Positions 52,125 to 63,518 of a stretch of 64,000 bases of DNA are shown piece after piece. Both the position numbers and the translations under genes were made by a program. Every line of letters starts with the position of its first letter. Position 1 is the first letter of the stretch. A model generated the notes under the pieces. That model worked only from the letters and a program-made list of their open reading frames with translations, did not search any database and was not told where the DNA came from. The stretch spans positions 1 to 64,000 of the forward strand of contig JAHCAG010000019.1 in the NCBI GenBank assembly GCA_019635015.1, read 5' to 3'. The DNA is from Burkholderiales bacterium (GTDB lineage Bacteria; Pseudomonadota; Gammaproteobacteria; Burkholderiales; SG8-41).

Positions 52125-53533
52125 TCACTTCAACACGTCCCGCACGTCGGTGAAATGCCCCTTGATCGCCGCCGCCGCGGCCATCGCCGGGCTGACGAGA
52201 TGGGTGCGCCCCCCCGGGCCCTGGCGGTTGCGGAAATTTCGATTGGAGGTCGAGGCGCAGCGTTCGCCGGGCTTCAGCTGGTCGCCGTTGATGGCGGTGC
52301 ACAGCGAGCAGCCGGGATCGCGCCATTCGAAGCCGGCAGCCGTCAGTATCCTGTCCAGCCCTTCCGCCTCGGCCTGGCGCTTGACGGTCTGCGAACCGGG
52401 GACCACCCAGGCCGGCACCACGGCCTTGCCGTGTTTCGCCACTGCGGCGGCGGCACGGATGTCCTCGATGCGGCTGTTGGTACAGGAGCCGATGAACACG
52501 CGGTCGATGCGGATATCCTGCAGCGCCATGCCGGCCTGGAGCCCCATGTAGTCCAGCGCCATGGTCCAGTCGCTGCGGCGGCGCTCGTCGGGCGCGTTTT
52601 TCGGGTCCGGCACGGTGCCGCTGACCCCGCCCGCCATCTCCGGATTCACGCCCCAGGTCACCATCGGCTCGATCTGCGCGGCATCGAGCCGTACTTCGCG
52701 GTCAAATGTTGCGCCTTCATCGCTGGGCAGGGACTGCCACAGCGCCATCGCGGCATCCCATTCCGCGCCGTGCTTCGGCGCCCAGGGCCGGCCGTCCATG
52801 TAGGCGTACGTCGTGTCGTCGGGCGCAACCATGCCGCAGCGTGCGCCTGCCTCGATCGACATGTTGCAGACGGTCATGCGGCCTTCCATGCCCATGCGGC
52901 GGAAGGTCGAACCGGCGTATTCGATGGCATGACCAACGCCGCCCGCTGCGCCGATGTGCGCAATCACGGCGAGGATGATGTCCTTGGGCGCGACACCGAA
53001 GCCGAGTTCGCCGTCGACGATGATGCGCAGCGTCTTCGGTTTGCGCTGCCAGGTCGCCTGGGTCGCCATGACGTGGGTCATGTCGGAAGCGCCCATGCCG
53101 AAGGCGATGGCGCCGAAAGCGCCGTGGGTCGAGGTGTGGGAATCGGCGCCCGCCATCAGCATGCCGGGCTGGGTGATGCCCTGTTCCGGCGGCACGATGT
53201 GCAGGATGCCCTGGCCGGGTCGTCAAAGCCGAACAGGCGGATGCCGTGCAGCCTGGTGTTCTCGTGCTGGGCAACCACCATGTTGCGGATTTCGTCCACG
53301 GCGATGCCGGCAATGCCCTTGTCGCGTCCGGTGGTCGGCACATAGTGGTCGGTGAAGGCGAAGACCTGCTGCGGCCGTGCGACTTTCTGGCTGCGCCGCT
53401 TCAGCGCGGCGAAAGCGTGGGAGGAACCCTCGTGGATCAGCGCGCGGTCTACGTAGAGCAGGATCTCGCCCTCCTCCTCGGCCACCACGTGGGCATCCCA
53501 GATCTTGTCGAACATCGTGCGGGCGGTGGTCAT
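52125..53533 (-). pseudogene. leuC: Second leuC, broken by a one-base frameshift
   Basis: 1409 nt; restoring one base gives a 469-aa LeuC colinear with the intact copy. The first 100 or so codons (53533 down to about 53215) read FTDHYVPTTGR and end at LFGFDDP; after CCCGG CCAGG the frame shifts, and the expected [12 protein letters not shown] continues in the other frame to 52125. Fe-S cysteines ([21 protein letters not shown]) remain intact, so the decay is recent or the base is an assembly/sequencing error in a G/C run. Confidence 0.85.
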
Positions 53534-53545
53534 GCCAGCTCCCCG

Positions 53546-54514
53546 TTATTTGGCCAGTCCGAGATCGCCGAGAATCGCGCGGAAATCCTTGTACTCCCGA
53601 TCGAGGTAGGCCTTCGCCTGGCTGCTGTTGAGATAATTATCACCCCAGTAATTCTTCGCGAGGTCCTGTTTCCAGGCATCCGACCGGGTCATCGCCGCAA
53701 AGGCGGAATCCCAGAATGCCATCTGCGCCGGTGTCATGCCCTTGGGGCCCACCATGCCGCGCCAAGTATCGAAACTCGCATCCACGCCTTGGTCGCGCCA
53801 GGTCGGCACTGCCGCCAGGTCTCCGCCCAGCCGTTGCGGCGAGGAAATCGCCAGCGCCCGCAGCTTGCCGGCCTTGATGTGCGGCAGCAGATTGGCCACT
53901 GGCGCCGGCACGACGTCGACATGGCCACCCAGCAGCGCACTGGTGACCTCACCACCGGATTTGAACACCACCATCTTCAGGCGCTTCGCATCGCCGCCAG
54001 CCTTTCCGATCACCTGCCCCACCACCATGTGGCTGGTGCCGCCGATCGCGGTAACGCCGAAGCTCAGTGACTGGGGATCCTGCTTCAGGCGGGCCACCAA
54101 GTCACGGCCATCCTTGACCGGGGAATCGGCACGCACCGCGAACAGGATGTATTCGCTGAACAGCTGTGTCAGCGGGGTCACGTCGGTGTAGGTCAGATTG
54201 CTCACGCCGGTGATGTGGTTGGTCAGCAGCGGCACGGTGCTGACGGAAACGAAATGGCCGTCGGCGGCATGCTGGTTCAGGTAAATCATGCCCAGCCGGC
54301 CGCCGGCACCGGGCTTGTTGACCACTACGCTCCGGTCAACCAGCTTCAGGTTCTGCAGCAGAACCTGTACTGCACGCCCGGTCTTGTCGGTCCCGCCACC
54401 GGGCCCCGAGGGAACGATGACCTCGACATTGCGCTCCGGCTTCCAGTCCTGCGCCCAGGCCGGCACAGCTGCCAGAAGGCCCGCAATAAAACCTGCGTGA
54501 AAAATTCTTTTCAT
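53546..54514 (-). CDS. Bug-family tripartite tricarboxylate transporter receptor (TctC-like)
   Basis: 322 aa from ATG 54514 (ATG 54520 and 54523 lie just upstream; AAAGG spacing favours 54514). Signal peptide ends PAWAQD. Motifs: RNVEVIVPSGPGGGTDKTG, VVNKPGAGGRLGM, and LLGGHVDVVPAPV. Its position downstream of tctA and tctB on the same strand suggests it is the dedicated receptor of that transporter. Confidence 0.9.
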   Translation of the reverse strand: MKRIFHAGFIAGLLAAVPAWAQDWKPERNVEVIVPSGPGGGTDKTGRAVQVLLQNLKLVDRSVVVNKPGAGGRLGMIYLNQHAADGHFVSVSTVPLLTNHITGVSNLTYTDVTPLTQLFSEYILFAVRADSPVKDGRDLVARLKQDPQSLSFGVTAIGGTSHMVVGQVIGKAGGDAKRLKMVVFKSGGEVTSALLGGHVDVVPAPVANLLPHIKAGKLRALAISSPQRLGGDLAAVPTWRDQGVDASFDTWRGMVGPKGMTPAQMAFWDSAFAAMTRSDAWKQDLAKNYWGDNYLNSSQAKAYLDREYKDFRAILGDLGLAK

Positions 54515-54568
54515 TTCCATCATCCTTTGCTGGCAGCAGAACCCGTGCTCCGCCGCAGATATTATCGG

Positions 54569-55621
54569 TTACCAGCCCGCGATCAGATCGGCGCTGGGTT
54601 TGACCTCGCCGCGCTCGACCCGGTGCACCAGATCGTTCATTTTCGCATGCAGCGGCGCCGGCACGCCGATATGGGCACCACGCTCGGCAACATAGCCGTT
54701 GATGAAGTCGGTTTCGGTGCGGCGGCCCTTGAACATGTCCTGCGCCATCGACGGGCGCTGTTCGTCCGAGCGTTTTTTCGCGCCCTCGCGCAGGATTTCC
54801 TCGATGCCGGCAAGCGCGTCCTTGTTGCCCTCTCCTGCCAGCGCCAGCATCTCCGGCTCCATGCCGAGCATTTTTTCCAGCGAATAACCCAGCGCCTGGC
54901 CCACGCGCACCGACTGCGAGCCGAGACGGATCGACACCGAGCGCGGGCCGTCGGCGGCGTCGCGCTGGTTACCCGACAGGCCGGTCGCGGCGCAGAGTCC
55001 GTTGCGCATCGCGTTGACCGTCAGCTTTGACCAGCGCTCGCCCCACAGGTTGGTGGTGACCTTGCCGCTGTCCGCAGAACGCAGCAGGTCGACCACCTCC
55101 TGCGCCCGCGGTGTGATGCGGCCATGCGGCTCGCCGACGCGGAACACCGTGTGCTTGTCACCACCCAGCGGCACCGTGCGCTTGATGCGCCCCGGCGCGT
55201 AAAGTTCGGCGGCAACCAGGCTGGCAATACAGCCCAGCGTCTTGCCCCAGCCGACGATCGCGGCGATGCGTTCCTCATTGATGCAGTTCTGCAGCGACAC
55301 GCAGTAACCATCGGGCGCAAGGTAGGGTTTGATCAGGTGCGTCGCCCACTCGGTGTCATAGGACTTCACGCAGATGAAGGCAATGTCGAAGGGCTTTTCC
55401 TTGCAGAAACGCTGCACCTCGGTGATGTGGATCGCGTTGACCTTGATCAGGTGCGTCTCCTCCGGCGTCATGCCCGAAAGGTGCAGGCCCTCGCTGCGCA
55501 TGGCCTCGACATGCTCGGGCCAGGGGTCGATCAGCGTGACGTCATGTCCGGCGCGGGTCATGTGGCCGCCGGCAATGCCGCCGATGGCGCCGGCGCCGAC
55601 CACTACGATGCGTTTACCCAT
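54569..55621 (-). CDS. Ketopantoate reductase (PanE/ApbA) family protein
   Basis: 350 aa from ATG 55621 with GAGGAAG upstream; longer than PanE (about 300). N-terminal Rossmann motif GAGAIGG (residues 9-15), FICVKSYDTE, QNCINEE, then an all-helical C-terminal domain with LTVNAMRNGLCAATGL and FINGYVAERGAHIGVPAPLH. NADPH-dependent reduction of a 2-oxoacid is expected, not necessarily ketopantoate, given the tct/leu neighbours. Confidence 0.87.
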   Translation of the reverse strand: MGKRIVVVGAGAIGGIAGGHMTRAGHDVTLIDPWPEHVEAMRSEGLHLSGMTPEETHLIKVNAIHITEVQRFCKEKPFDIAFICVKSYDTEWATHLIKPYLAPDGYCVSLQNCINEERIAAIVGWGKTLGCIASLVAAELYAPGRIKRTVPLGGDKHTVFRVGEPHGRITPRAQEVVDLLRSADSGKVTTNLWGERWSKLTVNAMRNGLCAATGLSGNQRDAADGPRSVSIRLGSQSVRVGQALGYSLEKMLGMEPEMLALAGEGNKDALAGIEEILREGAKKRSDEQRPSMAQDMFKGRRTETDFINGYVAERGAHIGVPAPLHAKMNDLVHRVERGEVKPSADLIAGW

Positions 55622-55643
55622 GATTTCCACTTCCTCAAAAGTC

Positions 55644-55666
55644 ACCGGCACGTCTGGCGTGCCGGT
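55644..55666. other. Hairpin between the dehydrogenase and reductase genes
   Basis: ACCGGCACG (55644-55652), loop TCTGG, CGTGCCGGT (55658-55666). Directly beside the AT-rich element. In the minus-strand transcript it precedes the reductase start by about 25 nt, so it could modulate its translation. Confidence 0.5.
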
Positions 55667-55667
55667 T

Positions 55668-55700
55668 TATTAAAAAAATAAATAAAATCAAGTAGTTACA
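55668..55700 (+). repeat. AT-rich IHF-like element, copy 10
   Basis: Plus strand AATCAAGTAGTTA (55686-55698), exact WATCAANNNNTTR match, preceded by AATAAA and an A-rich stretch. It lies between two minus-strand genes of the tct cluster. Confidence 0.7.
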
Positions 55701-55706
55701 TAAAAC

Positions 55707-56753
55707 TCACAACTTGCCGATGATGGCCTCCGTGAAGCGTTTGGTGCCGGCATCGCCGCCGAGGTCGCGGGTGACGTGTTTCTTTTCCGCCAGCACCGCG
55801 GTCAGCGCGGCGTCGATGCGGTTGGCGGCGTCGTTCTCGCCGATGTGGCGCAGCATCAGCACACCGGAGAGGATCACCGCCATCGGGTTGGCAATGTCCT
55901 TGCCGGCGATGTCCGGCGCCGAGCCATGCACAGCCTCGAACATCGCGCACTTCTCGCCGACATTGGCGCCGGGCGCAACACCCAGGCCGCCGACCAGGCC
56001 GGCGGCGAGATCGGACACGATGTCGCCAAACAGGTTCGCCAGCAGCAGGCCATCGAAAGTCTCCGGCTTGATCACCAGCTCCATGCACAGCGCATCGATG
56101 ACGCGGGCGTCGCAGGCAATGCCCGGATAATCCTTCGCCACGTCCTGCCCCGCCCTGAGGAACAGGCCGTCGGTCATCTTCAGCACATTGGCCTTGTGGC
56201 CGATGGTCATTTTCTTGCGGCCGGTCCGCTTCAGGTATTCGAAGCCGTAACGCGCGGTGCGTTCGGTGGCGCCTCGGGTTATGCGCTTGATCGCCTCGGC
56301 AGTGTCGTCATCGACCATGCGTTCGTTGCCGACGTAGAGATCCTCGCTGTTCTCGCGGAATATCACCAGATCGACATTGTCGTACCGGGTGGCGACGCCG
56401 GGATAGTTCTTGACCGGACGCACGTTGACGTAAAGTCCGAGCTCCTTGCGCAGCGCGATGGCAATACTCGGATAATCGGCCCGCCACTCGCTGCCGCCGC
56501 GCATGCGCTCGACGTAGATGCGGTAGTTCCCGCCGAACGGCGTCTGGGTCGGGCCTTTCAGGGCGAGACCGTTGCGCTCGATTGACTCCAGCACGCTGAC
56601 CGGCAGTGGCGTGCCGAATTCCTTCTCGGCACGCATGCCGACCAGCACTTCCTCGAACTCGACCTTTGCACCCGAGGCCTTGATGATGGCGCAGGCCGAG
56701 CCCACGACTTCCGGGCCGATGCCGTCACCCGGTACTACGGTTACCTTGTTCAA
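55707..56753 (-). CDS. Isocitrate/isopropylmalate dehydrogenase family protein
   Basis: 348 aa from a TTG start (56753) preceded by AGGCAGGA. Beta-decarboxylating dehydrogenase: GDGIGPEVVGSA, PTQTPFGGNYRIY, NVRPVKNYPGVATRYDNVDLVIFRENSEDLYVGNE, and LAAGLVGGLGVAPGANVG. The RENSED segment is like isocitrate dehydrogenases. Oxidises and decarboxylates a 2-hydroxy-acid with NAD(P). In this cluster it could take the product of the LeuCD-type isomerase. Confidence 0.88.
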   Translation of the reverse strand: MNKVTVVPGDGIGPEVVGSACAIIKASGAKVEFEEVLVGMRAEKEFGTPLPVSVLESIERNGLALKGPTQTPFGGNYRIYVERMRGGSEWRADYPSIAIALRKELGLYVNVRPVKNYPGVATRYDNVDLVIFRENSEDLYVGNERMVDDDTAEAIKRITRGATERTARYGFEYLKRTGRKKMTIGHKANVLKMTDGLFLRAGQDVAKDYPGIACDARVIDALCMELVIKPETFDGLLLANLFGDIVSDLAAGLVGGLGVAPGANVGEKCAMFEAVHGSAPDIAGKDIANPMAVILSGVLMLRHIGENDAANRIDAALTAVLAEKKHVTRDLGGDAGTKRFTEAIIGKL

Positions 56754-56787
56754 TCCTGCCTCTCCGAAACGTTAAATAAAAATACGG

Positions 56788-58296
56788 TCAACTCTCGTCG
56801 CCCTTGCTGCCCAAAGCACGCAGGCGCGGAATGACGAAAGGCAGCAGCACCGAGATCAGCGACATCACCAGCAGCGTCACGGTAATCGCGCTGCCGTAGA
56901 AGATCTTCAGGTCGCCGCCGGAAATCGTCATCGCCTGGCGGAAGGACTGCTCCATCATACCCCCCAGCACCAGCGACAGCACCAGTGGCGCGACCGGAAT
57001 ATCCACCTTGTCGAAGATATAGCCGATGACACCGAACAGCAGGATCAGCCAGAGGTCGACGACGCTGCCATTGATGGCATAGGCGCCGATCGCGGAAATC
57101 GCGACGATCATCGGGTAGAGGATGCCCTGCGGGATATAGAGCAGCCGCACGAACAGGCCGATCAACGGCAGATTGAGGATCACCAGCATCACGTTGCCGA
57201 TGTACATGCTGTTGATCAGGCCCCACACCAGATCGGGCCGGTTCTGGAACAGCATCGGGCCCGGCTGCACGCCGTACATGATGAAGGCGCCGAGCATCAC
57301 CGCGGTGGCACCGCCCCCGGGAATGCCCAGGGTCAGCAGCGGCACCAGTGCGCCGGCCGTGTCGGAATTGTTCGCCGACTCGGGCCCGGCCACGCCTTCG
57401 ATCGCACCGTGGCCGAACTCTTCCGGGTGCTTGGACAGGCGTTTTTCCGTGGTGTAGGACATGATCGAAGCAATCGTGCCGCCTGCGCCCGGCAGCACGC
57501 CGACGACAAAACCGATGATGCCGCCACGCCAGATCGGCCCGATCGAACGTCGCCATTCCTCGCGCGTCAGCCACAGCTTGCCCTTGATCTTCATTGCTTC
57601 GGCCGAGGTGCCGCGATAGATGCCCTCAAGGCCACGGAGCACTTCCGCCATAGCGAACAGTCCGACCACCACCACCACGAAGCCGACACCGTCCTGGAAT
57701 TCGGGAATGCCCATGGTGTAACGGGCCTGGCCGCTCTGCAGGTCAATGCCGATGGTGGCGATCATCAGCCCCAGAATCGTCGCAATGAGGCCCTTCGCCG
57801 GCGACTTGCCGGTAAGCGTTGATACCGCAGTCATTGCGAACAGCATCAGGGTGAAGTATTCGGCGGGCCCGAATTTCAGGGCCATCGAGGTCAGCGGCAC
57901 CGCGAACAGCGTCAGGCCGATGACGCCGATGGTGCCGGCGATGAATGATCCGATCGCGGACACCGCCAGCGCGGCGCCGGCGCGGCCCTTCTTCGCCATC
58001 TCGTAGCCGTCGATCGAGGTCATCACCGAAGCTGCTTCGCCGGGCGTGCGGATCAGGATCGCCGTGGTCGAGCCGCCATACTTGGCGCCGTAATAGATGC
58101 CGGCCATCATGATCAGGGCCGAGGTCGGATTCATGCCGTAGGTGATGGGGATCAGCAAGGCGATGCCGGCCGAGGGTCCAATGCCGGGCAGCACGCCGAT
58201 GATGGTGCCCATGAACACGCCGAGGAAGGTGTACCACAGGTTGATCGGCTGCATCGCAACCGAGAAGCCGTTGAGGATATGGGTCAGGGTTTCCAT
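56788..58296 (-). CDS. tctA: Tripartite tricarboxylate transporter large membrane subunit TctA
   Basis: 502 aa with about twelve TM helices. The repeated PGIGPSAGIALLIPITYGM and GVLPGAGGTIASIMSY motifs mark the two homologous halves. Couples import of a tricarboxylate-like acid to a cation gradient, using a periplasmic TctC receptor. Downstream of tctB with a 7-nt gap. Confidence 0.95.
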   Translation of the reverse strand: METLTHILNGFSVAMQPINLWYTFLGVFMGTIIGVLPGIGPSAGIALLIPITYGMNPTSALIMMAGIYYGAKYGGSTTAILIRTPGEAASVMTSIDGYEMAKKGRAGAALAVSAIGSFIAGTIGVIGLTLFAVPLTSMALKFGPAEYFTLMLFAMTAVSTLTGKSPAKGLIATILGLMIATIGIDLQSGQARYTMGIPEFQDGVGFVVVVVGLFAMAEVLRGLEGIYRGTSAEAMKIKGKLWLTREEWRRSIGPIWRGGIIGFVVGVLPGAGGTIASIMSYTTEKRLSKHPEEFGHGAIEGVAGPESANNSDTAGALVPLLTLGIPGGGATAVMLGAFIMYGVQPGPMLFQNRPDLVWGLINSMYIGNVMLVILNLPLIGLFVRLLYIPQGILYPMIVAISAIGAYAINGSVVDLWLILLFGVIGYIFDKVDIPVAPLVLSLVLGGMMEQSFRQAMTISGGDLKIFYGSAITVTLLVMSLISVLLPFVIPRLRALGSKGDES

Positions 58297-58303
58297 GCGC
58301 GCC

Positions 58304-58771
58304 TCAGAACGGGATGATGCCGCGGGCGAGGTTCACGCCGAGCAGCTTGGTGAAGGCGGAATAACTGATCGCGACAAACAGCACGCAGGTCAGTCCGTTC
58401 ATCAGGTGGCGGCCGCGGTTGAAATATCCGGTCAGCCCCAGCAGATAAATCAGCGTCGCCAGCATGTAGCCCAGCGGCTCGAACAAGGCAATGTAGATTG
58501 CGGTCCAGGCCACCACGGCCAGGACGACCCAGTCATGCGCCTCCCAGCGCAGCGCGCCGGAATCCTCGCCGCCGGCTTTCACCTTCTTGCGATCGCGCAG
58601 GATTTCGGCCAGCAGCATCGCCGCGGCGATCAGCAGTCCCACGCCCAGCATCCGCGGAAAGGCCTTGGGCCCCAGTGGATCACCAAGCTCTAGACTGGGT
58701 ATTTGTGCCGTTCCCCAGAAATACACGCCCGCGAGCAGCAGCGCGCAGACAAAAATGATGCGGTCCGTCAT
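58304..58771 (-). CDS. tctB: Tripartite tricarboxylate transporter small subunit TctB
   Basis: 155 aa from ATG 58771 with GGGGAG upstream; the frame is open further but without homologous sequence. Four TMs (around residues 5-22, 40-58, 82-112, 125-145). PLGPKAFPRMLG early in the chain is the family mark. First gene of the minus-strand tct/leu cluster. Confidence 0.88.
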   Translation of the reverse strand: MTDRIIFVCALLLAGVYFWGTAQIPSLELGDPLGPKAFPRMLGVGLLIAAAMLLAEILRDRKKVKAGGEDSGALRWEAHDWVVLAVVAWTAIYIALFEPLGYMLATLIYLLGLTGYFNRGRHLMNGLTCVLFVAISYSAFTKLLGVNLARGIIPF

Positions 58772-59232
58772 ATTAAGAAACTCCCCTTTGATAGGATGCT
58801 TGCAGCAGACTTTCGCTCCGCGTTTTGGCTTGGCGCTTGGCGCGCATGACGCGGTTTTCACACTCTGAAATCTTAACCGAGAACCCGTTGTGTTGTAAGG
58901 ATTTAAACGCTTTCGGACCGGATCGTGGAATATGGTGTCATCGCCGGCCTCGCCGCCGATTTGCCGCGATTACCCTATGACGATCACCATGATCAAGCCA
59001 GATCGCCCCGTCATGCCAAGCACTGAATCATCATGTAGCTCACCAACAACCCATTATGCGGACTGTAATGTATGCGTGACATAAATCATCGCGGCGCCGC
59101 TCGCGGGGCTCTGCTGCAGAGCGGCATGCCGGCGATATTTCTGTTGACCGCGACGGTATCGCGCTGAACAATGCGCAGCAGACCGCATGCGGCACATCAC
59201 ATTAAATAATTGATTTTATTGAATATTTTAAA
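58772..59232. other. Divergent promoter region of tctB and the FAD dehydrogenase
   Basis: 461 bases without a gene, slightly lower in GC. Its right end is an IHF-like AT-rich element. Several short imperfect dyads occur but no convincing -35/-10 pair or operator. Confidence 0.5.
59201..59232 (-). repeat. AT-rich IHF-like element, copy 11
   Basis: Minus strand AATCAATTATTTA (59203-59215), exact WATCAANNNNTTR match with AATAAA upstream. It runs directly into the ATG at 59233, so that gene has no Shine-Dalgarno sequence. Confidence 0.7.
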
Positions 59233-60645
<1,413 letters not shown>

Positions 60646-60711
60646 CCATCGTCCGTGCGGCAGCCATGGCAAGTGGAACCAATCGCAGGCATACCAGCCC
60701 AAGGAAGCATG

Positions 60712-61103
<392 letters not shown>

Positions 61104-61107
<4 letters not shown>

Positions 61108-61805
61108 ACCGCGCAGCCCGCCGCGCATTCGACCAGGCTGCAGGCGCCCTGCTGGCCGCCTACGAAAAGTCCGGCCCTTTTCCCGGTCAGGAGGTGACCC
61201 CTGCATTGCTTGCTGATGCCGTCCGGCAGTGTTTCGAAATCTGCCGGCAGATCGACGATGCGGAGGAAACGCTGCCGCTGGAGGAAGTCGATGAACTGGG
61301 AACTCACGCACTGGAATGCCTCTCTGATCTGGGCCTGTGGGCCTATCAGCTGAATCTGGATGAAGAGCGTGCCACCGTCGAAGACCTGGCACTGGAAATG
61401 GCGGATTGGATCATCCGGCACGGCGGACAGATCGCCGTTCTGGAAGCGGTGGTCAACGCCCTCGCCCGCCAGGCCAATGCCACCCGGGATCCCGTAATGC
61501 TGGCCAGGCTGTTCCAGCAGGCCTGTGCAGTGATTGCACAGACGGAACCCGGCCTGGCTGGCGACACGGAACCTGCCCGGCTGCAACCCTGGCTGATGCT
61601 GCATTTCAACTGCGCGATCATCGCCACCCGGACGCTGGATCCGGCCCGGATGAATGCCGCTTTCGACCTGCTTGAAACGCACCTGCCCGGTCATTGCGCG
61701 GCTTTCTACGCGGAAGGCCTGCGCGAGTCGCGGAAAGCCGCTTATGACGAGTCAGTACGGAAAATCATGCGCGACCGTCTCGCCAAATGGACTGGCCGGC
61801 ACTAA
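61104..61805 (+). CDS. Hypothetical helical protein downstream of msrB
   Basis: 233 aa from GTG 61104, which overlaps the msrB stop in GTGA. Mostly alpha-helical, acidic, no signal peptide or [23 protein letters not shown] and [16 protein letters not shown] look conserved-type but not assignable. Conserved context with msrB and yciB suggests a cytoplasmic housekeeping or stress function. Not recognised. Confidence 0.7.
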
Positions 61806-61824
61806 GGGAGGATAATCTGCGGCC

Positions 61825-62364
61825 ATGAAATTCCTGTTCGACATTTTTCCGGTCATCCTCTTTTTTGCGGCATTCAAGGTCTACGACATCTACGTCGCCA
61901 CCGGGGTCGCCATCGCCGCCACCGCGCTGCAGATCGGCTGGGTCTGGCTCAGGCACCGCAAGGTCGACAACATGCAGTGGATCAGCCTCGGCCTGATCGT
62001 GGTCTTCGGCGGCGCAACGCTGCTGTTGCGCGACGAAACCTTCATCAAGTGGAAACCGACCGTGCTCTACTGGCTGTTTGCCGTGGCGCTGCTGGTCGCG
62101 GAACTGGCATTCCGGAAGAACCTGATCCGCTCGATGATGGAAAAACAGGTCACCGCCCCGGATCCGGTGTGGAAAAAACTCCTGCTGGGCTGGGTGGGAT
62201 TCTTCCTGGTGATGGGTGTGCTAAACATCTATGTCGCCTACGGCTTCTCAACCGATATCTGGGTCAATTTCAAGCTGTTTGGCGGTATCGGCCTGATGAT
62301 CGTGTTCGTGATTGCCCAGGCCGTGCTGCTGGCTCCGCACATCAAGGAAAAAGAGGCCGAATGA
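61825..62364 (+). CDS. yciB: Inner membrane septation protein YciB
   Basis: 179 aa, five to six TMs. [26 protein letters not shown] is the family start, followed by [15 protein letters not shown] and [18 protein letters not shown]. Involved in envelope synthesis and cell division (also called IspA/IspZ). AAGGGAGG upstream. Its TGA overlaps a short ATG reading frame that leads into bolA. Confidence 0.93.
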   Translation: MKFLFDIFPVILFFAAFKVYDIYVATGVAIAATALQIGWVWLRHRKVDNMQWISLGLIVVFGGATLLLRDETFIKWKPTVLYWLFAVALLVAELAFRKNLIRSMMEKQVTAPDPVWKKLLLGWVGFFLVMGVLNIYVAYGFSTDIWVNFKLFGGIGLMIVFVIAQAVLLAPHIKEKEAE

Positions 62365-62389
62365 ACGGGTATCCGGCGAAAAGGGCATC

Positions 62390-62653
62390 GTGACGATTGC
62401 CGCCGCGATGCGCGAGAAACTCGCCACCTTGGCTCCGGAGTCGGTAGAAATACTCGATGAATCGGATTTGCATGCCGGCCATGCCGGAGCCCGTGACGGT
62501 GGCGGACACTATCAGTTGATCATCGTCTCCGGGGCCTTTTCCGGTCAAGCCCTGCAGGCCCGCCACCGCATGGTGTATGCCGCGCTCGGCACATTGATGC
62601 ACAAGGAAATACACGCACTGGCCATCAAGGCATACGCGCCGGACGAGATCTGA
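62390..62653 (+). CDS. bolA: BolA family protein
   Basis: 87 aa from GTG 62390, preceded by AAAAGGG. Stress-response and Fe-S related regulator: ESVEILDESDLHAGHAG, GGGHYQLIIVS, RHRMVYAALGTLM and HALAIKAYAP match BolA, with the conserved Cys replaced by Ser/Ala-type residues. A mini-ORF of 10 codons (62361-62393) bridges yciB and bolA with ATGA and GTGA overlaps, so translation is coupled. An internal ATG at 62408 is an alternative start. Confidence 0.9.
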   Translation: MTIAAAMREKLATLAPESVEILDESDLHAGHAGARDGGGHYQLIIVSGAFSGQALQARHRMVYAALGTLMHKEIHALAIKAYAPDEI

Positions 62654-62688
62654 TGTCAACGAATTCTGGATCAAATAGAGGAGCTGTC

Positions 62689-63462
62689 ATGCATAGAACC
62701 ACCGTTATATCCGTGATGATTGCCATTGCCACCGCCGCCGCATCCCCGGCGGCAACCGCCCAGGTCGCGAAAGTCAACGGCACCACCATCCCGCAGGCGC
62801 GCGCCGACGTGCTGCTCCGGGAAGTGACGGCACAGGGCCGCCAGGACACGCCGGAACTGCGCAAGATGATCAAGGATCGCTTGATCGAGAGCGAGATCAT
62901 GTCTCAGGAAGCAGTGCGCATGGGGCTCAACAAGAACCCCGAGGTCAGCGCCCAGATCGAACTGTCCCGGCAGAATGTGCTGGTCAATGCATACGTCAAT
63001 GAAATGGCACGCCGCAACCCCGCCACCGAAGATGCCATGAAAAAAGCGCATGAACGGCTCAAGGACAGCCCTGGGGCGAACGAATACCGGTCGCGGCATA
63101 TCCTGGTGGCATCGGAAGCCGAAGCAAAGACCATCATCACCCAGCTCAAGGGCGGCGCAGACTTCGCAAAAATCGCCTCTGAAAAATCACGGGATGAAGG
63201 CACCAAAGCCAAAGGCGGGGAACTAGACTGGGCGATGCCTGCAACCTACGTCCGCCCCTTTGCCGAAGCTCTGGCCAGGCTGAAGAAGGGTGAAACAACG
63301 GAAAATCCGGTGCAATCCAATTTCGGCTGGCATGTCATCCGGCTCGAGGACATCCGCCCGGTCAGTTACGAATCGCTGAAACCGCAGTTGCAGCAGGTCG
63401 TACAACGTGAAAACGTACAAAAAGCCGTTACCGAACTGCGTGCAAAAGCAAAGCTGGAATAG
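62689..63462 (+). CDS. Periplasmic parvulin-type peptidyl-prolyl isomerase PpiC
   Basis: 257 aa from ATG 62689 with GAGGAG upstream. Signal peptide (ends AATAQ), SurA-like N-terminal helices, then a parvulin domain (RSRHILVASEAEAK, GADFAKIASEKSRD, GELDWAMPATYV, SNFGWHVIRLEDIRP). Helps fold envelope proteins. Last gene of the msrB-yciB-bolA-ppiC run, followed by a terminator. Confidence 0.93.
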   Translation: MHRTTVISVMIAIATAAASPAATAQVAKVNGTTIPQARADVLLREVTAQGRQDTPELRKMIKDRLIESEIMSQEAVRMGLNKNPEVSAQIELSRQNVLVNAYVNEMARRNPATEDAMKKAHERLKDSPGANEYRSRHILVASEAEAKTIITQLKGGADFAKIASEKSRDEGTKAKGGELDWAMPATYVRPFAEALARLKKGETTENPVQSNFGWHVIRLEDIRPVSYESLKPQLQQVVQRENVQKAVTELRAKAKLE

Positions 63463-63495
63463 GATCATCGCCTCGACACCGCCACTTCGCAAAAA

Positions 63496-63518
63496 GCCCG
63501 GCCAAGCCGGGCTTTTTT
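63496..63518 (+). terminator. Rho-independent terminator after ppiC
   Basis: GCCCGGC, loop CAA, GCCGGGC (63496-63512) followed by six T. An A-run on the left makes it potentially bidirectional, also facing rRNA read-through. Confidence 0.95.
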
